Assembly (NCBI RefSeq): GCF_023715605.1
Contig: NZ_JAMBOL010000007.1
Location: forward strand, 62,001 to 126,000
Direction: 5' to 3'
DNA from: Halalkalibacter oceani
Lineage (GTDB): Bacteria > Bacillota > Bacilli > Bacillales > Bacillaceae_D
DNA length: 64,000 nt
A program made the position numbers and the translations under genes. Shown in pieces: positions 16,829-25,317 of the stretch. The notes below the pieces were generated by a model. The model was given only the letters and a program-made list of their open reading frames with translations, was not told the origin of the DNA and made no database searches. The stretch's first letter is position 1. Each line of letters opens with the position of its first letter.

Positions 16829-16879
16829 AAATCCAGGCTGCTAAAAAGTGAAGGTTCACTTTTTTAGCAGCCTGGATTT
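16829..16879. terminator. Bidirectional terminator, long hairpin
   Basis: A stem of about 23 bp: AAATCCAGGCTGCTAAAAAG at 16829-16848 pairs with the complementary arm ending at 16879. It lies between the convergent LysR and fosB genes. Confidence 0.8.
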
Positions 16880-16894
16880 TGTCCTACATCGTAT

Positions 16895-17317
16895 TCAATC
16901 AAAAAATTCCATATGCGGTTTATCCTGTTTGTAGTAATCAAGGCGATCCTGTAACGTCCCTGTATGAAATTCAAATTTATGACCATCCGGATCGGTGAAA
17001 TATAGCGAGCGCTTGTCTCTTTCATCCCGCAGGCGCCCCGGCAAAATCGTCACATTGAGCTTTACCAGCTTTTTATATAAAGAATCAATCTCTGCTTCAT
17101 CGACTGTAAAAGCAATATGGGTGTATGATTCGTTTATATCATTGCGCGGAATATCCTTTTCAACATTTAAAGCAAGCCACATCCCGTTCAAATCAAAATA
17201 GGCGGTGCTTCTCCCCTTGACCAGTAATTTCGCCTCAAAGACATTTTTATAAAACTCAATCGACTTTTCTAAATCAGACACAGAAAACAAAAGATGATTG
17301 ATTCCTTTGATCGACAT
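16895..17317 (-). CDS. fosB: Metallothiol transferase FosB (fosfomycin resistance)
   Basis: 140-residue VOC-fold enzyme that adds bacillithiol (or cysteine) to fosfomycin. Metal ligands are in place: His8 (GINHLLFSV), His67 (YTHIAF) and Glu116 ([10 protein letters not shown]). The stretch [17 protein letters not shown] and the C-terminal [12 protein letters not shown] are FosB signatures. The gene is chromosomal in many bacilli, and nothing here suggests a recent mobile origin. It lies 4 nt downstream of a permease gene and is probably cotranscribed with it. Confidence 0.95.
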   Translation of the reverse strand: MSIKGINHLLFSVSDLEKSIEFYKNVFEAKLLVKGRSTAYFDLNGMWLALNVEKDIPRNDINESYTHIAFTVDEAEIDSLYKKLVKLNVTILPGRLRDERDKRSLYFTDPDGHKFEFHTGTLQDRLDYYKQDKPHMEFFD

Positions 17318-17321
17318 CCTC

Positions 17322-18290
17322 TCACCTCAGAAAATCATTTTCTACTTCGTTTTTCCTTCGCGATAACAAAAGCTGCGCCACGAAAGCGAGAACGGGCAAC
17401 TCGAGCAACGGCCCAATTACGAGCGTTAAGGCGATTAACGGTTCATCGGGAAACGCCGTCATCGCAATCGCCAGTGCAATTGGGGAATTTCTCGCTAATG
17501 TTGTTAGGCTTAAGCTTGTCCGGTCTTTATAGGAGAACTTCATCAGCTGACCGACCTTTTGACTAATGATGAAGTTTACGAGAAAGAAGCAGAAAAGCGG
17601 AATGATCATGTACCATAAGACATCGAGATTCGCCAGCAGCACCCTTCCCTGCGAAGCAAACATCGCCGCAATCGCCAGGCAGAGAAACACGATTGGCAGC
17701 GTGCTGACCCTTGCTAACAGCTGATCTGCCAGTTGACGCTTCTGCCTTAGAAAAGCTTTTGTGCATAACGCTAAAACAAATGGAATGACTAACACGATAG
17801 CGACACTTTCGACGAAAAGCGAAAGCTCAATGACACCGGTCGCGCCTCCGAACACGAGCAAATAGACCGGCAGCAAAATAACCTGCACAATTAAATTTAA
17901 AGGAAGGATCGCTGTCGAAAGCGCCACATTTCCCTTCGCGATTCCGGTAAAAATTAAGTACCAGTCCGTGCACGGCGTCACCATCAGCATCATAAAGCCG
18001 ATAAAGATCGCCGGGTGATCAGCCAGAAATACGAACGCCAAAGCGGCGGCGAACAGCGGTGTCCATACAAAATTAATCAGTAATGCCGTTATAGTAAACG
18101 TGACGTTTTTACCTGATTTCGTGATATCCCTGAACGGAATTTGCAAGAAAGTCACATAGAGCATCACTACCAGCAACGGCATAATTACCAGCTCGGCATG
18201 AGCGCTGATCGATTCGAATTGGCCGAGGCTCAATCCAATGAGGACCGCCGCCAAAATTAGCACCGAGTACCACTTTTCAATGAGGCTCAT
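17322..18290 (-). CDS. Arsenite-efflux/bile acid:sodium symporter superfamily permease
   Basis: 322 residues with about ten membrane helices. The loop [20 protein letters not shown] contains the conserved Pro-Cys of the Acr3 arsenite permease group, and the C-terminal [16 protein letters not shown] with LPVLAFV matches the BASS fold. Acr3-like function is plausible but not proven; no ars regulator or reductase is adjacent. It is directly upstream of fosB. Confidence 0.75.
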   Translation of the reverse strand: MSLIEKWYSVLILAAVLIGLSLGQFESISAHAELVIMPLLVVMLYVTFLQIPFRDITKSGKNVTFTITALLINFVWTPLFAAALAFVFLADHPAIFIGFMMLMVTPCTDWYLIFTGIAKGNVALSTAILPLNLIVQVILLPVYLLVFGGATGVIELSLFVESVAIVLVIPFVLALCTKAFLRQKRQLADQLLARVSTLPIVFLCLAIAAMFASQGRVLLANLDVLWYMIIPLFCFFLVNFIISQKVGQLMKFSYKDRTSLSLTTLARNSPIALAIAMTAFPDEPLIALTLVIGPLLELPVLAFVAQLLLSRRKNEVENDFLR

Positions 18291-18322
18291 CCGGCCATCT
18301 CTCTCCTTTCATGCTGTTCAGT

Positions 18323-18544
18323 TTAAATTGCGCAGAGCCTTGATGGCGGCGCGCCTCCTGCAACCGGCGTTTCTGCTACAGGATCAGCTACATCCCCTGT
18401 TACTTCCTTAGATATTGCCAGACTGATAGGCGCCTGCCCGGTCACTTCCTGATGCGCCACATCAGCGTAAACCCTCGCTTCAGCCGTTTGATGACACAAC
18501 ACTTCACTAAGGTCTCGGGCAATCCTGGAAAGAGCAGATGAGCG
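18323..18544 (-). other. Open frame without a start codon, possible gene remnant
   Basis: Immediately after the stop of the 116-residue gene, the same frame stays open for 74 codons (RSSALSRIARDLSEVLCHQT to TPVAGGAPPSRLCAI) and ends in TAA. The composition looks coding-like, but there is no ATG, no ribosome binding site and no recognised family. It may be a decayed gene or chance. No other feature is seen between 18291 and 18544. Confidence 0.2.
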
Positions 18545-18895
18545 TTAAAAAATAAGTGCTAGAATGATCGTAATGATGAGATTGTTTGCCGCGGCAAACA
18601 GCAAAATGGATCTTGCGGCGCTTTTCGGTTCTTTGTGCCGTGCCGCCATTCGCTGATGCAAATGTTCATCAGGCGGCACGTAAGCTGTATACGTCGGCTC
18701 TGCACCCCTGCTCCCATGGTACAACGCCCGATGAAACGGAACAGCTGACAAGAAAAAAATAACCGCTGCGATAAACCCGGCCATTTGCACAAGCCCGGCC
18801 TGACCTGCTGTAACCACCGCCAAAAGAATAAGGAAGACATAGGAACCGGCTGAAAGCAGCAAGGAATACAGAAACGACTTCATCATACCCCCCAT
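18545..18895 (-). CDS. Small membrane protein of unknown family
   Basis: 116 residues with three predicted membrane helices (about 6-28, 32-52 and 95-115) and a cytoplasmic middle segment (YTAYVPPDEHLHQRMAARHK). A possible start two codons after GGGGGG is the ATG at 18883. The ATG at 18895 has only a weak GAGAG upstream. Not recognised; the neighbours do not suggest a role. Confidence 0.55.
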   Translation of the reverse strand: MGGMMKSFLYSLLLSAGSYVFLILLAVVTAGQAGLVQMAGFIAAVIFFLSAVPFHRALYHGSRGAEPTYTAYVPPDEHLHQRMAARHKEPKSAARSILLFAAANNLIITIILALIF

Positions 18896-19084
18896 TTCGA
18901 CTCTCTTTCTTGAAGCTTACCGCATTATCCGCTTGAATTCCACAGCTTTCCTGCTCATTCATCGACTCCCGGTTCCCGGCAATCGTTACAGGTTAAATAC
19001 CGATTTCCTGCATGTTTTCTAGGATGATCCTGATTCTTTGCTTCATATCGACTCTGGTTAGATTTCCTCATTATTTTGATTTCA

Positions 19085-19759
19085 TCACTTCTTCCCCACC
19101 CATTTCCCAGCTCCGTATAAGACAACTCCAATCGGGATTAGCCAGTAAACAGGAAATTCGAAAGGAACACCAAACGAAGGCATAAGATAAAGGCCGGCTA
19201 TCACAATCCCCGATGCTCCTCCACCGAGCAAAAATAAGAGGATAAATTCTTTTTTTCTATTTATCGACCGAAAAGCAGACCAGCGGATATACCTTAATGC
19301 CCCTTCAACCAAAAGATAGGCGACGAGAATCGAACCAGCCACCCTGACGGCCAAGCTCCCTAAATAAAATTGATAAATCGTGTCCCCCATATCGAAGCCG
19401 TAACTGAGGATGGTCGCCAACAGCCCTGTAGAAAAAGAGAAAACGCCTAAAAAGATCAAGCCCATCATGGAAAGTATCTTTACGATCTCTTTCGGCATCG
19501 CTGTTGGCAGCTCGCCGACAATTTCCTCGGCGTATGCCTTTGGATCATCTCCAAATACTTCTTCGGCTGTCCGTCCTTCTTCCTGTGCTTCAAGGAGGTG
19601 GTCGAGCACTTCCATTAAGATTTCTTCCGTTTCCTGCTCCGATTTATTAAATGACGTTCGGATATATAGCAACAGTCCCTCATAATAATTTTCATTTTCC
19701 TTGTGTAACAGTTCGCGCTTTCGATTGTTCTCTTCGATCAGCTCTTTTACCCGCATCAT
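19085..19759 (-). CDS. HAAS/DUF1129-like membrane protein, partner of PadR
   Basis: 224 residues. The cytoplasmic N-terminal helical part (NENYYEGLLLYIRTSFNKSE, then EEILMEVLDHLLEAQEEGRT and PKAYAEEIVGELP) is the alpha-helical HAAS-type domain found next to PadR regulators. It is followed by about five membrane helices and a Lys-rich end (GKWVGKK). AAGGAG is 7 nt from the ATG. The start overlaps the PadR stop by 4 bp (ATGA), so they form a two-gene operon. Such pairs regulate membrane or transport functions; the signal is unknown. Confidence 0.8.
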   Translation of the reverse strand: MMRVKELIEENNRKRELLHKENENYYEGLLLYIRTSFNKSEQETEEILMEVLDHLLEAQEEGRTAEEVFGDDPKAYAEEIVGELPTAMPKEIVKILSMMGLIFLGVFSFSTGLLATILSYGFDMGDTIYQFYLGSLAVRVAGSILVAYLLVEGALRYIRWSAFRSINRKKEFILLFLLGGGASGIVIAGLYLMPSFGVPFEFPVYWLIPIGVVLYGAGKWVGKK

Positions 19760-20085
19760 TCTTCGTCTCCTTTTCCCAGCAGTTTATCGACGGGGCCTTT
19801 TAATTGCCCCCAATGCCTTTTAAAGTCCTGCAGCGCTTCCTCGCCTTTTTCCGTCAATGTGTAATATTTACGGTTTGGTCCGCTCGGTGATTTCTTCATT
19901 TCTCCGACAATTAGCTTTTCCTTCTGAAGCCGGAGTAAAATAGGATAAATCGAGCCTTCACTTACTTCGATACGCAAGGCATGAAGCTTCATCGTAAGCT
20001 CATAGCCATATATCGTTTCCTTTGAAATCACAGCGAGAATACATCCTTCGAGAATCCCTTTTAACAATTGGCTTCGTACCGACAA
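19756..20085 (-). CDS. PadR-family transcriptional regulator
   Basis: Small winged-helix repressor, 109 residues. The N-terminus SVRSQLLKGILEGCILAVIS and the following YGYELTMKLHALRIEVSEGS with IYPILLRLQKEK are canonical PadR. The start is best placed at TTG 20085, since GGTGA lies 6 nt upstream and relatives begin M-S-x-R-S-Q; GTG at 20094 would add three residues. Two copies of a 21-bp sequence containing a TTGCAxTGCAA palindrome lie upstream and are probable autoregulatory operators. Confidence 0.9.
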   Translation of the reverse strand: MSVRSQLLKGILEGCILAVISKETIYGYELTMKLHALRIEVSEGSIYPILLRLQKEKLIVGEMKKSPSGPNRKYYTLTEKGEEALQDFKRHWGQLKGPVDKLLGKGDEE

Positions 20086-20094
20086 GCCCTTCAC

Positions 20095-20115
20095 CTACCT
20101 TGCATTGCAATATAG
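20095..20115. promoter_or_regulatory. Probable PadR operator, copy 1
   Basis: CTACCTTGCATTGCAATATA plus G, containing the palindrome TTGCA-T-TGCAA at 20100-20110. It is repeated almost exactly (one mismatch) at 20186-20206. Confidence 0.6.
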
Positions 20116-20185
20116 TGACGCAAAGAGAAAGGACATACGTCCCTCTCAAGTATCTTGTATAACAATATAGTCAGTCTTTGAAAAG

Positions 20186-20206
20186 CTACCTTGCATTGCA
20201 AAATAG
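20186..20206. promoter_or_regulatory. Probable PadR operator, copy 2
   Basis: CTACCTTGCATTGCAAAATA plus G, the second copy of the same 21-bp sequence, 91 bp from the first. Two spaced sites upstream of padR fit cooperative autoregulation. Confidence 0.55.
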
Positions 20207-20319
20207 CTTATCTTTACTCTATCAAATTAGGTTTCTTTTTTCAAGAATTTTTCGTTTGTAAATTGGAATAAAGATAATCATTCGTCGATAAACACTTTTT
20301 TGTCCAGGATTCCAAACGG

Positions 20320-20901
20320 CTACATCTTTAATTTATCCTTAATCTGCAAAATTTCCTTGTCATGTTGCATGACTTTTTTTGTTACATACCATTCATGATC
20401 ATGCTGGTATTTATCGATATTCATGGCGTACTCCAGCGTTTTTTCTGTCATTTGCGTGTTGTAATCCAAGGTTTTCTCGATCTTATCCACTTTCTTACTC
20501 ATTTTTTCTTGTTCGTCTTTTACTTCTTTTATTTCCTCACGCATTGCACTTACATTTTGATCTGTACTCAATTGCTGATCTTTGAATCCTTTCATTTCCT
20601 CACGCAGTGCACTTACATTTTGGTCTGAATTCAATTGCTGATCTTTTAACCCTTTCATTTCCTCACGCATTGCACTTACATTTTGGTCTGAATTCAATTG
20701 CTGATCTTTTAACCCTTTTATTTCTTCCCAAACTGCGCTTATACTTTGGCCTGTACTCAATTGTTGCTCTTTGAACCCTTTCATTTCTTTCCATATCGCG
20801 CTTATATTTTGGTCTGTACTTACTTGTTGCTCTTTTAACTCATTTACTGCAGTGAGAATTTGCTTTAGCAGTTCATCACTCACTTCGTTCATTCCTTTCA
20901 T
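20320..20901 (-). CDS. Coiled-coil protein with five 21-residue repeats
   Basis: 193 residues, mostly helical and charged. Residues 23-127 are five tandem 21-residue units of the form KDQQLNSDQNVSAMREEMKG plus one hydrophobic residue; 21 equals three heptads, so each unit extends a coiled coil by a whole number of turns. The C-terminal part (YAMNIDKYQHDHEWYVTKKV to IKDKLKM) is non-repeated. No signal peptide or membrane segment is present. Start uncertain: ATG 20901, ATG 20892 and GTG at 20883 are possible, with AAAGGA between the first two. Function unknown. Confidence 0.7.
   Translation of the reverse strand: MKGMNEVSDELLKQILTAVNELKEQQVSTDQNISAIWKEMKGFKEQQLSTGQSISAVWEEIKGLKDQQLNSDQNVSAMREEMKGLKDQQLNSDQNVSALREEMKGFKDQQLSTDQNVSAMREEIKEVKDEQEKMSKKVDKIEKTLDYNTQMTEKTLEYAMNIDKYQHDHEWYVTKKVMQHDKEILQIKDKLKM
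20521..20835 (-). repeat. Five tandem 63-bp units within the coiled-coil gene
   Basis: The DNA encoding the five 21-residue units. The third and fourth units are nearly identical at DNA level (TTTTGGTCTGAATTCAATTG recurs), pointing to recent duplication and possible copy-number variation. Confidence 0.75.
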
Positions 20902-21039
20902 ATTTTTATCATTCAGTTCTTCAAATCAATTCTTTTTTCTTCCTGTTTATACTTATAAACTCAATGATGATGTCCTGGTTTCGGGCAAACACAAAGCCTA
21001 ATTAGTTATCTTAATTGTATCACGAATAGCCTATTTTCG

Positions 21040-22188
21040 TTATTCAAAATCAACATCATACAAAAACTGAAACCGTTTATGAAGCAGTCTCGGGGGCGTT
21101 ATCGTAAAAACGGCATCGCGCAGCTTCACGAGGAAACGATTTTCCGCTTGGGCAGCCGCTCCAATTTGGCGTGACATCGTAATAATTTTCGCTGTACGTT
21201 TAACGCGCTTTTCATTGTAGAAATGCAGGGCCTGCTCGATCGTCTTCGCTTTGATGAACGCATTTGTGAGAACGATGGCGTCCTCGATTGCTTGGCCTGC
21301 TCCCTGGCCCATGTTCGGTGTCGTCGCATGCGCAGCATCTCCTAAAAGCGCAATCCGGTCAAAGGTAAAGGATTTCAACGGACGAATGTCGAGAATGTCA
21401 TGATGAAGTAATTCGTCATCCGGCGTTTCCCGAATCAAATCGACTGCCGGCTGAGGAAATTTTTGAAACAGCCGGGCGACATCCTTACTTCGAGCGCCTT
21501 TAAGCGCCGGGTCCTTTTGTCCGGCATTGATGCAGGCAAACCAATAAATTTGCTCGTTCTTCAACGGAACGATACCGAAGCGGCACGCCCTCCCAATCAT
21601 TTCAGCGGCGCTATGCTGCTCGATTCTTCCTTTATTCGCGACGACACCGCGCCAGCATGTATAGCCGGCATAGCGTGGAACGGAGCCCGGCACAAGCTTC
21701 CGGCGAAAAAAAGAGTGAATGCCATCAGCGGCGATAACAAAATCTGCTTCATCCTTCGAGCCGTCTTCAAATATGACTTCAACTTTGTCTTTGGATTGCT
21801 TGAAATCGATGCATCGTTTCTTCAACTGGATGCTTTTTGCAGGAAGCGCCTGCTGCAACATGCGAAGCAGCTCTCCCCGGTGGATCGTAATATTTTTCGC
21901 ACCAAATCGTTCGTCAATCAAGGAAAAATTTAATTCCGTCATTTTGCGTCCTCGTCCATTCAGAAAGACTTGCTTTTCCAAAACATTGCCGATCTCCAGA
22001 ATCGTTTCTCCGATACCCGCCTCATCCAAAGCCCGAATCGCATTGGAGCCAATGCCAATCCCTGCCCCGGCCCCTTTAATAGAGGAGGCCTCTTCGTATA
22101 CGCGTACAGAAAAACCTCTCTTTTCCAACAACAGCGCGGCAGAAAGTCCGCCGATCCCCCCGCCAATTATGATAATCTCCTTTATCAT
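21040..22188 (-). CDS. FAD-dependent aromatic-ring monooxygenase family protein
   Basis: About 382 residues. The N-terminal dinucleotide fold is clear (IIIIGGGIGGLSAALLLEKR), the DG motif follows (DFVIAADGIHSFFRRKLVPG), and the GD/FAD-ribityl motif is RIALLGDAAHATTPNMGQGA. This is the UbiH/salicylate hydroxylase superfamily. The substrate is unknown. GGAG lies 9 nt before the ATG at 22188, which is preferred over the ATG at 22197. The gene is monocistronic as far as can be seen. Confidence 0.9.
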   Translation of the reverse strand: MIKEIIIIGGGIGGLSAALLLEKRGFSVRVYEEASSIKGAGAGIGIGSNAIRALDEAGIGETILEIGNVLEKQVFLNGRGRKMTELNFSLIDERFGAKNITIHRGELLRMLQQALPAKSIQLKKRCIDFKQSKDKVEVIFEDGSKDEADFVIAADGIHSFFRRKLVPGSVPRYAGYTCWRGVVANKGRIEQHSAAEMIGRACRFGIVPLKNEQIYWFACINAGQKDPALKGARSKDVARLFQKFPQPAVDLIRETPDDELLHHDILDIRPLKSFTFDRIALLGDAAHATTPNMGQGAGQAIEDAIVLTNAFIKAKTIEQALHFYNEKRVKRTAKIITMSRQIGAAAQAENRFLVKLRDAVFTITPPRLLHKRFQFLYDVDFE

Positions 22189-22412
22189 CCGCTCCATCTC
22201 CCCGCCACGCTTTTGCCACTATTGTCCTGGAGAATGACAATAAAAGCAATAGCCCGCAACGCTTCTGAGCGAAAGAAGACCGGCACCAAGCATTCATTGG
22301 CAATCACGTTTAGCAGAAGTGATAAAATGAAGATAAAGTTCTGATTCTCTATTGATGATGATGGTGTGATTTTAGGCGAAAGAAAAAATAAAGTCGTGAG
22401 GATGATCTATCT

Positions 22413-22628
22413 ATGTTTTTGAGCAAATTAAAAAAAGCTATAGGAGGCAAAGAGTTAACATGTTCGAATTGTTCCAGAACGATCAAAACCGGTGACAAAT
22501 TAGTTGTAAGATTAACCATGCCCCCTGAAGGTAAGAGACGGGTCGGAATTTTAGATAAAGTCATAAGCCATCATGCAGATGACGTTTTATGTGAAGACTG
22601 CAATACTTATTTATCCGTAAAAAATTAG
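22413..22628 (+). CDS. Small zinc-ribbon-like protein
   Basis: 71 residues with two CxxC pairs: CSNCSRTIKTGDKLVVRL near residue 17 and LCEDCNTY near residue 60. This suggests one bound zinc. A weak GAGG lies 11 nt before the ATG. No family name is recognised; such proteins often bind nucleic acid or a partner protein. It is followed by a strong hairpin. Confidence 0.6.
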   Translation: MFLSKLKKAIGGKELTCSNCSRTIKTGDKLVVRLTMPPEGKRRVGILDKVISHHADDVLCEDCNTYLSVKN

Positions 22629-22645
22629 TGTCCAAATGAAAAAAG

Positions 22646-22685
22646 AGCTTAGACTAAAGGGGCACTTTCCCCTCTTGTCTAAGCT
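22646..22685 (-). terminator. Terminator between convergent genes
   Basis: AGCTTAGACTAAAGGGG pairs with CCCCTCTTGTCTAAGCT. On the minus strand it is followed by CTTTTTTCAT, so it mainly ends leftward transcripts from the YdeI-like gene, and it may also act for the zinc-ribbon gene. The bases from 22686 to 22883 hold nothing else certain. Confidence 0.75.
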
Positions 22686-22883
22686 CGAAACAGGCGTAGA
22701 TAGAGCCACCGCTCTGTTTTCCAGCTTTGACTTCTGTCCCGGGCTCTGAAAACAGGCTTATAAATCAATGCTTGAGAAAAAGCCTGCCGACACAGTTTCC
22801 GCAAACGGCACTTTGGGGCTGCAGGCTCGCGAAACCCCTCAGCCGGCATCGTTTACCAGGAAAGTGCAAACGCATGTCTCGCT

Positions 22884-23474
22884 CTACTCATTCAATCCTT
22901 TTCCATCAAGAATTTTCTTTACGTATTTCTCAACCCGGGCCACCCGGGTTTTCGCTTGCTTCGCCCCGGTGAAGTAAAGCACGTAGGCTCTTTGCCGTCC
23001 TGGCGTCAATGCTTCAAAAGCCGTTTGCAGCTCCGGCAGTTCCGCAAATTTATGCTGTAATTCTTCCGGAAGAGCGAGTTCTTTTTTTTCAGCAGGCACG
23101 TTCAAACCGGCTTTCTCCACTTCGACCGCTTCATGAACATATGCTTTTAGAATTGACTCCGCTTCGACGATCTCCCCAAGGCTGGTAAATCGCAGTTGGC
23201 GCGCCGCCTGCACATTTTCCGTCATTTGAATCAGCACGCCGTGAGGATCAGGCAGCAACGCTCCTTTGAAAAACATCAACGCGACATACTCTTTAAATGG
23301 CTGGATGATGCATATATTTTTTCCTGCTACAGTGTAGCAAGGCTTGCCCCACTTCACTTCCTCTTCGACCGGGCAGGTCAGAACGATCGCTCTCAGCTTT
23401 TCCATTTCCGTTTTCCACTTGTCTGCTTTGCGTAAATAATCATCAACCTTTGGATTTCGTTCGCTATTGGCCAT
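22884..23474 (-). CDS. ydeI: YdeI-like protein (DUF1801 / OmpD-associated family)
   Basis: 196 residues. The DUF1801 domain (about 1-110) shows EEVKWGKPCYTVAGKNICII and YVALMFFKGALLPDP. The C-terminal half (LPEELQHKFAELPELQTAFE, then LTPGRQRAYVLYF and AKTRVARVEKYV) is the OmpD-associated-type tail seen in B. subtilis YdeI. AGGAG lies 8 nt before the ATG at 23474. The role is unknown; an antimicrobial-peptide tolerance role has been suggested for enteric relatives. Confidence 0.85.
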   Translation of the reverse strand: MANSERNPKVDDYLRKADKWKTEMEKLRAIVLTCPVEEEVKWGKPCYTVAGKNICIIQPFKEYVALMFFKGALLPDPHGVLIQMTENVQAARQLRFTSLGEIVEAESILKAYVHEAVEVEKAGLNVPAEKKELALPEELQHKFAELPELQTAFEALTPGRQRAYVLYFTGAKQAKTRVARVEKYVKKILDGKGLNE

Positions 23475-23702
23475 CAGGAACACTCCTATTTCCTTTTTCG
23501 ATCCTTTCCTTTCATCTTACCTAGCGGACATAGCAATGTAAAGAACCCTTAAAGCGTCACAACACACCAGACCTCGGACCATTCGACCGTGAACAGATGT
23601 AAAAAACACGTAAATCACTTGTAAAATCCAGTAAAATTTATCCAGCAATCTATACATCCTTTTCCGACTAAAGTAGACTACTAGATAAAGGAGGGGACGG
23701 CA

Positions 23703-24965
23703 GTGGGCAAATACACGAAGGCGGAAAAAAGCTGGATGATGTATGATTGGGCCGATTCCGCTTATTTTCTAATTATCGTCACCGCTATTTTTCCGATTTA
23801 TTATAAAGAGGTCGCGGATAATGCCGGGCTTCATTCGGCCGACTCTACAGCCTATCTTGGTTATACGATTTCGATTGCCACTTTTCTGTTGGCGCTGCTT
23901 GGCCCTATATTAGGGACAATCGCCGATTATAAAGGGCTGAAGGGGAAATTTTTCACCTTCTTTTTTCTGATCGGGGTCTCATCGACGGTCGCGCTGTTTT
24001 TTGTCCCTGATGACAACTGGCTGCTTTTGCTCGTCGTTTATACGCTGACAACGCTCGGCGCGCGCGGGGCGAATGTGTTTTACGACGCCTATATTGTCGA
24101 TGTCACTGGAAAAGAGCGAATGGATGAACTGTCGGCAAGAGGCTATGCGTTAGGATATATCGGCAGCTCGATTCCATTTATCGCCTGCATCGCCATCATT
24201 GTGTCGGCACAAATGGGGTTCATTCCACTGTCGGTGTCAGGAGCCAGCCGGACAGCCTTTTTCATTACGGCTGCGTGGTGGCTCGTCTTTACCATTCCGA
24301 TGCTGAAAAACGTCAAGCAGCTGCATGGGATTGACCCCGAGCCGCGAATTGTCGCCAACAGCTTTAAGCGTCTCGGCCAAACCTTCAAGGAAATCAGGCA
24401 ATACCGGACGATCTTCTTGTTTTTAATTGCCTACTTCTTTTATATCGACGGGGTCGGAACGATCATCTCCATGTCGACCGCCTACGGAACCGATTTAGGA
24501 TTAGGCGCGACCGATCTGATCATTGCCCTCTTAGCTGTGCAAATTGTCGCAGCGCCGTTTTCCATCTTATTCGGAAAATTAGCCAATCGCTTCGGCGTCA
24601 AAAGGATGCTCTATACAGGGATCATCATTTATATGATCGTCTGCGTCTATGCGATGTTTTTAAAAACGACAGCCGACTTTTGGATTTTGGCAATGCTCGT
24701 CGCCACCTCTCAAGGCGGCATTCAGGCACTGAGCCGCTCCTATTTTGCCCAGCTCGTACCGAAGGAAAAAGCGAACGAGTTTTTCGGCTTTTATACCATC
24801 TTTGGCCGGTTTGCCGCCGTCTCAGGTCCCTTTCTTGTCGGGATCATTACCCAGCTCACCGGAAGCTCGGCTTTCGGCGTCGCCAGCTTAATCATCCTAT
24901 TTGCGATCGGCCTGATCGTGTTACTGTTTGTCCCTTATTCCCCTAAAGAGTCAGCGAATGTTTAG
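23703..24965 (+). CDS. UMF1-family MFS transporter (Atg22-like)
   Basis: 420 residues with about 11-12 membrane helices. The N-terminus YTKAEKSWMMYDWADSAYFL and the loop ANVFYDAYIVDVTGKERMDE are diagnostic of the UMF1/Atg22-like group (PF11700). The substrate is probably a nutrient such as an amino acid; this is inference. The start is GTG at 23703 with AAAGGAGGGGACGGCA upstream. Its 3' end overlaps a small antisense reading frame. Confidence 0.9.
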   Translation: MGKYTKAEKSWMMYDWADSAYFLIIVTAIFPIYYKEVADNAGLHSADSTAYLGYTISIATFLLALLGPILGTIADYKGLKGKFFTFFFLIGVSSTVALFFVPDDNWLLLLVVYTLTTLGARGANVFYDAYIVDVTGKERMDELSARGYALGYIGSSIPFIACIAIIVSAQMGFIPLSVSGASRTAFFITAAWWLVFTIPMLKNVKQLHGIDPEPRIVANSFKRLGQTFKEIRQYRTIFLFLIAYFFYIDGVGTIISMSTAYGTDLGLGATDLIIALLAVQIVAAPFSILFGKLANRFGVKRMLYTGIIIYMIVCVYAMFLKTTADFWILAMLVATSQGGIQALSRSYFAQLVPKEKANEFFGFYTIFGRFAAVSGPFLVGIITQLTGSSAFGVASLIILFAIGLIVLLFVPYSPKESANV

Positions 24966-25061
24966 CTGGCAGCGTGATAACCATTTAATAATGCCCATCA
25001 GCAACGCTGAAATCATAAGCAATAAAGCAAAAGCGACTGTCGCTCCATATAGATATTCCAT
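24951..25061 (-). CDS. Putative 36-residue membrane peptide
   Basis: MEYLYGATVAFALLLMISAL continuing LMGIIKWLSRC and ending QLNIR. This is a single hydrophobic helix with a positively charged end, a common shape for small regulatory or complex-stabilising membrane proteins. The upstream GAGGGACG is rather far (about 13 nt). It overlaps the end of the UMF1 gene by 15 bp on the opposite strand. It lies upstream of no recognised partner. Confidence 0.35.
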   Translation of the reverse strand: MEYLYGATVAFALLLMISALLMGIIKWLSRCQLNIR

Positions 25062-25205
25062 CGCTTTCTTCGTCCCTCAATTATGTACGGTTGATAAAAT
25101 AACGCTATTCGTCGGACCTGGTGTAAAGCTCATAATAACAGAGGCCATTGAAGAAGTAAAAGTCGTACTTTTTCAGCAGCTTATGATAACACAGTATATA
25201 AAAAA

Positions 25206-25263
25206 AGATGTAAGATTCATGAGAACAGCTCCTTTCGCGGGTTTCTCATGTTATCTTACATCT
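25206..25263 (-). terminator. Terminator of tcyP
   Basis: AGATGTAAGAT (25206-25216) pairs with ATCTTACATCT (25253-25263), extended by CATGAGAA/TTCTCATG. On the minus strand it is followed by TTTTTT, just downstream of the tcyP stop. Confidence 0.8.
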
Positions 25264-25317
25264 TACTCTTTCAATGCTTATCGTATATTATGCAGGCAGC
25301 TTCCCCACACACCGGGC

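Noticed and set aside
16895-17317. fosB as an acquired resistance island
   Set aside because: No mobile-element features flank it; fosB is a common chromosomal gene in bacilli.
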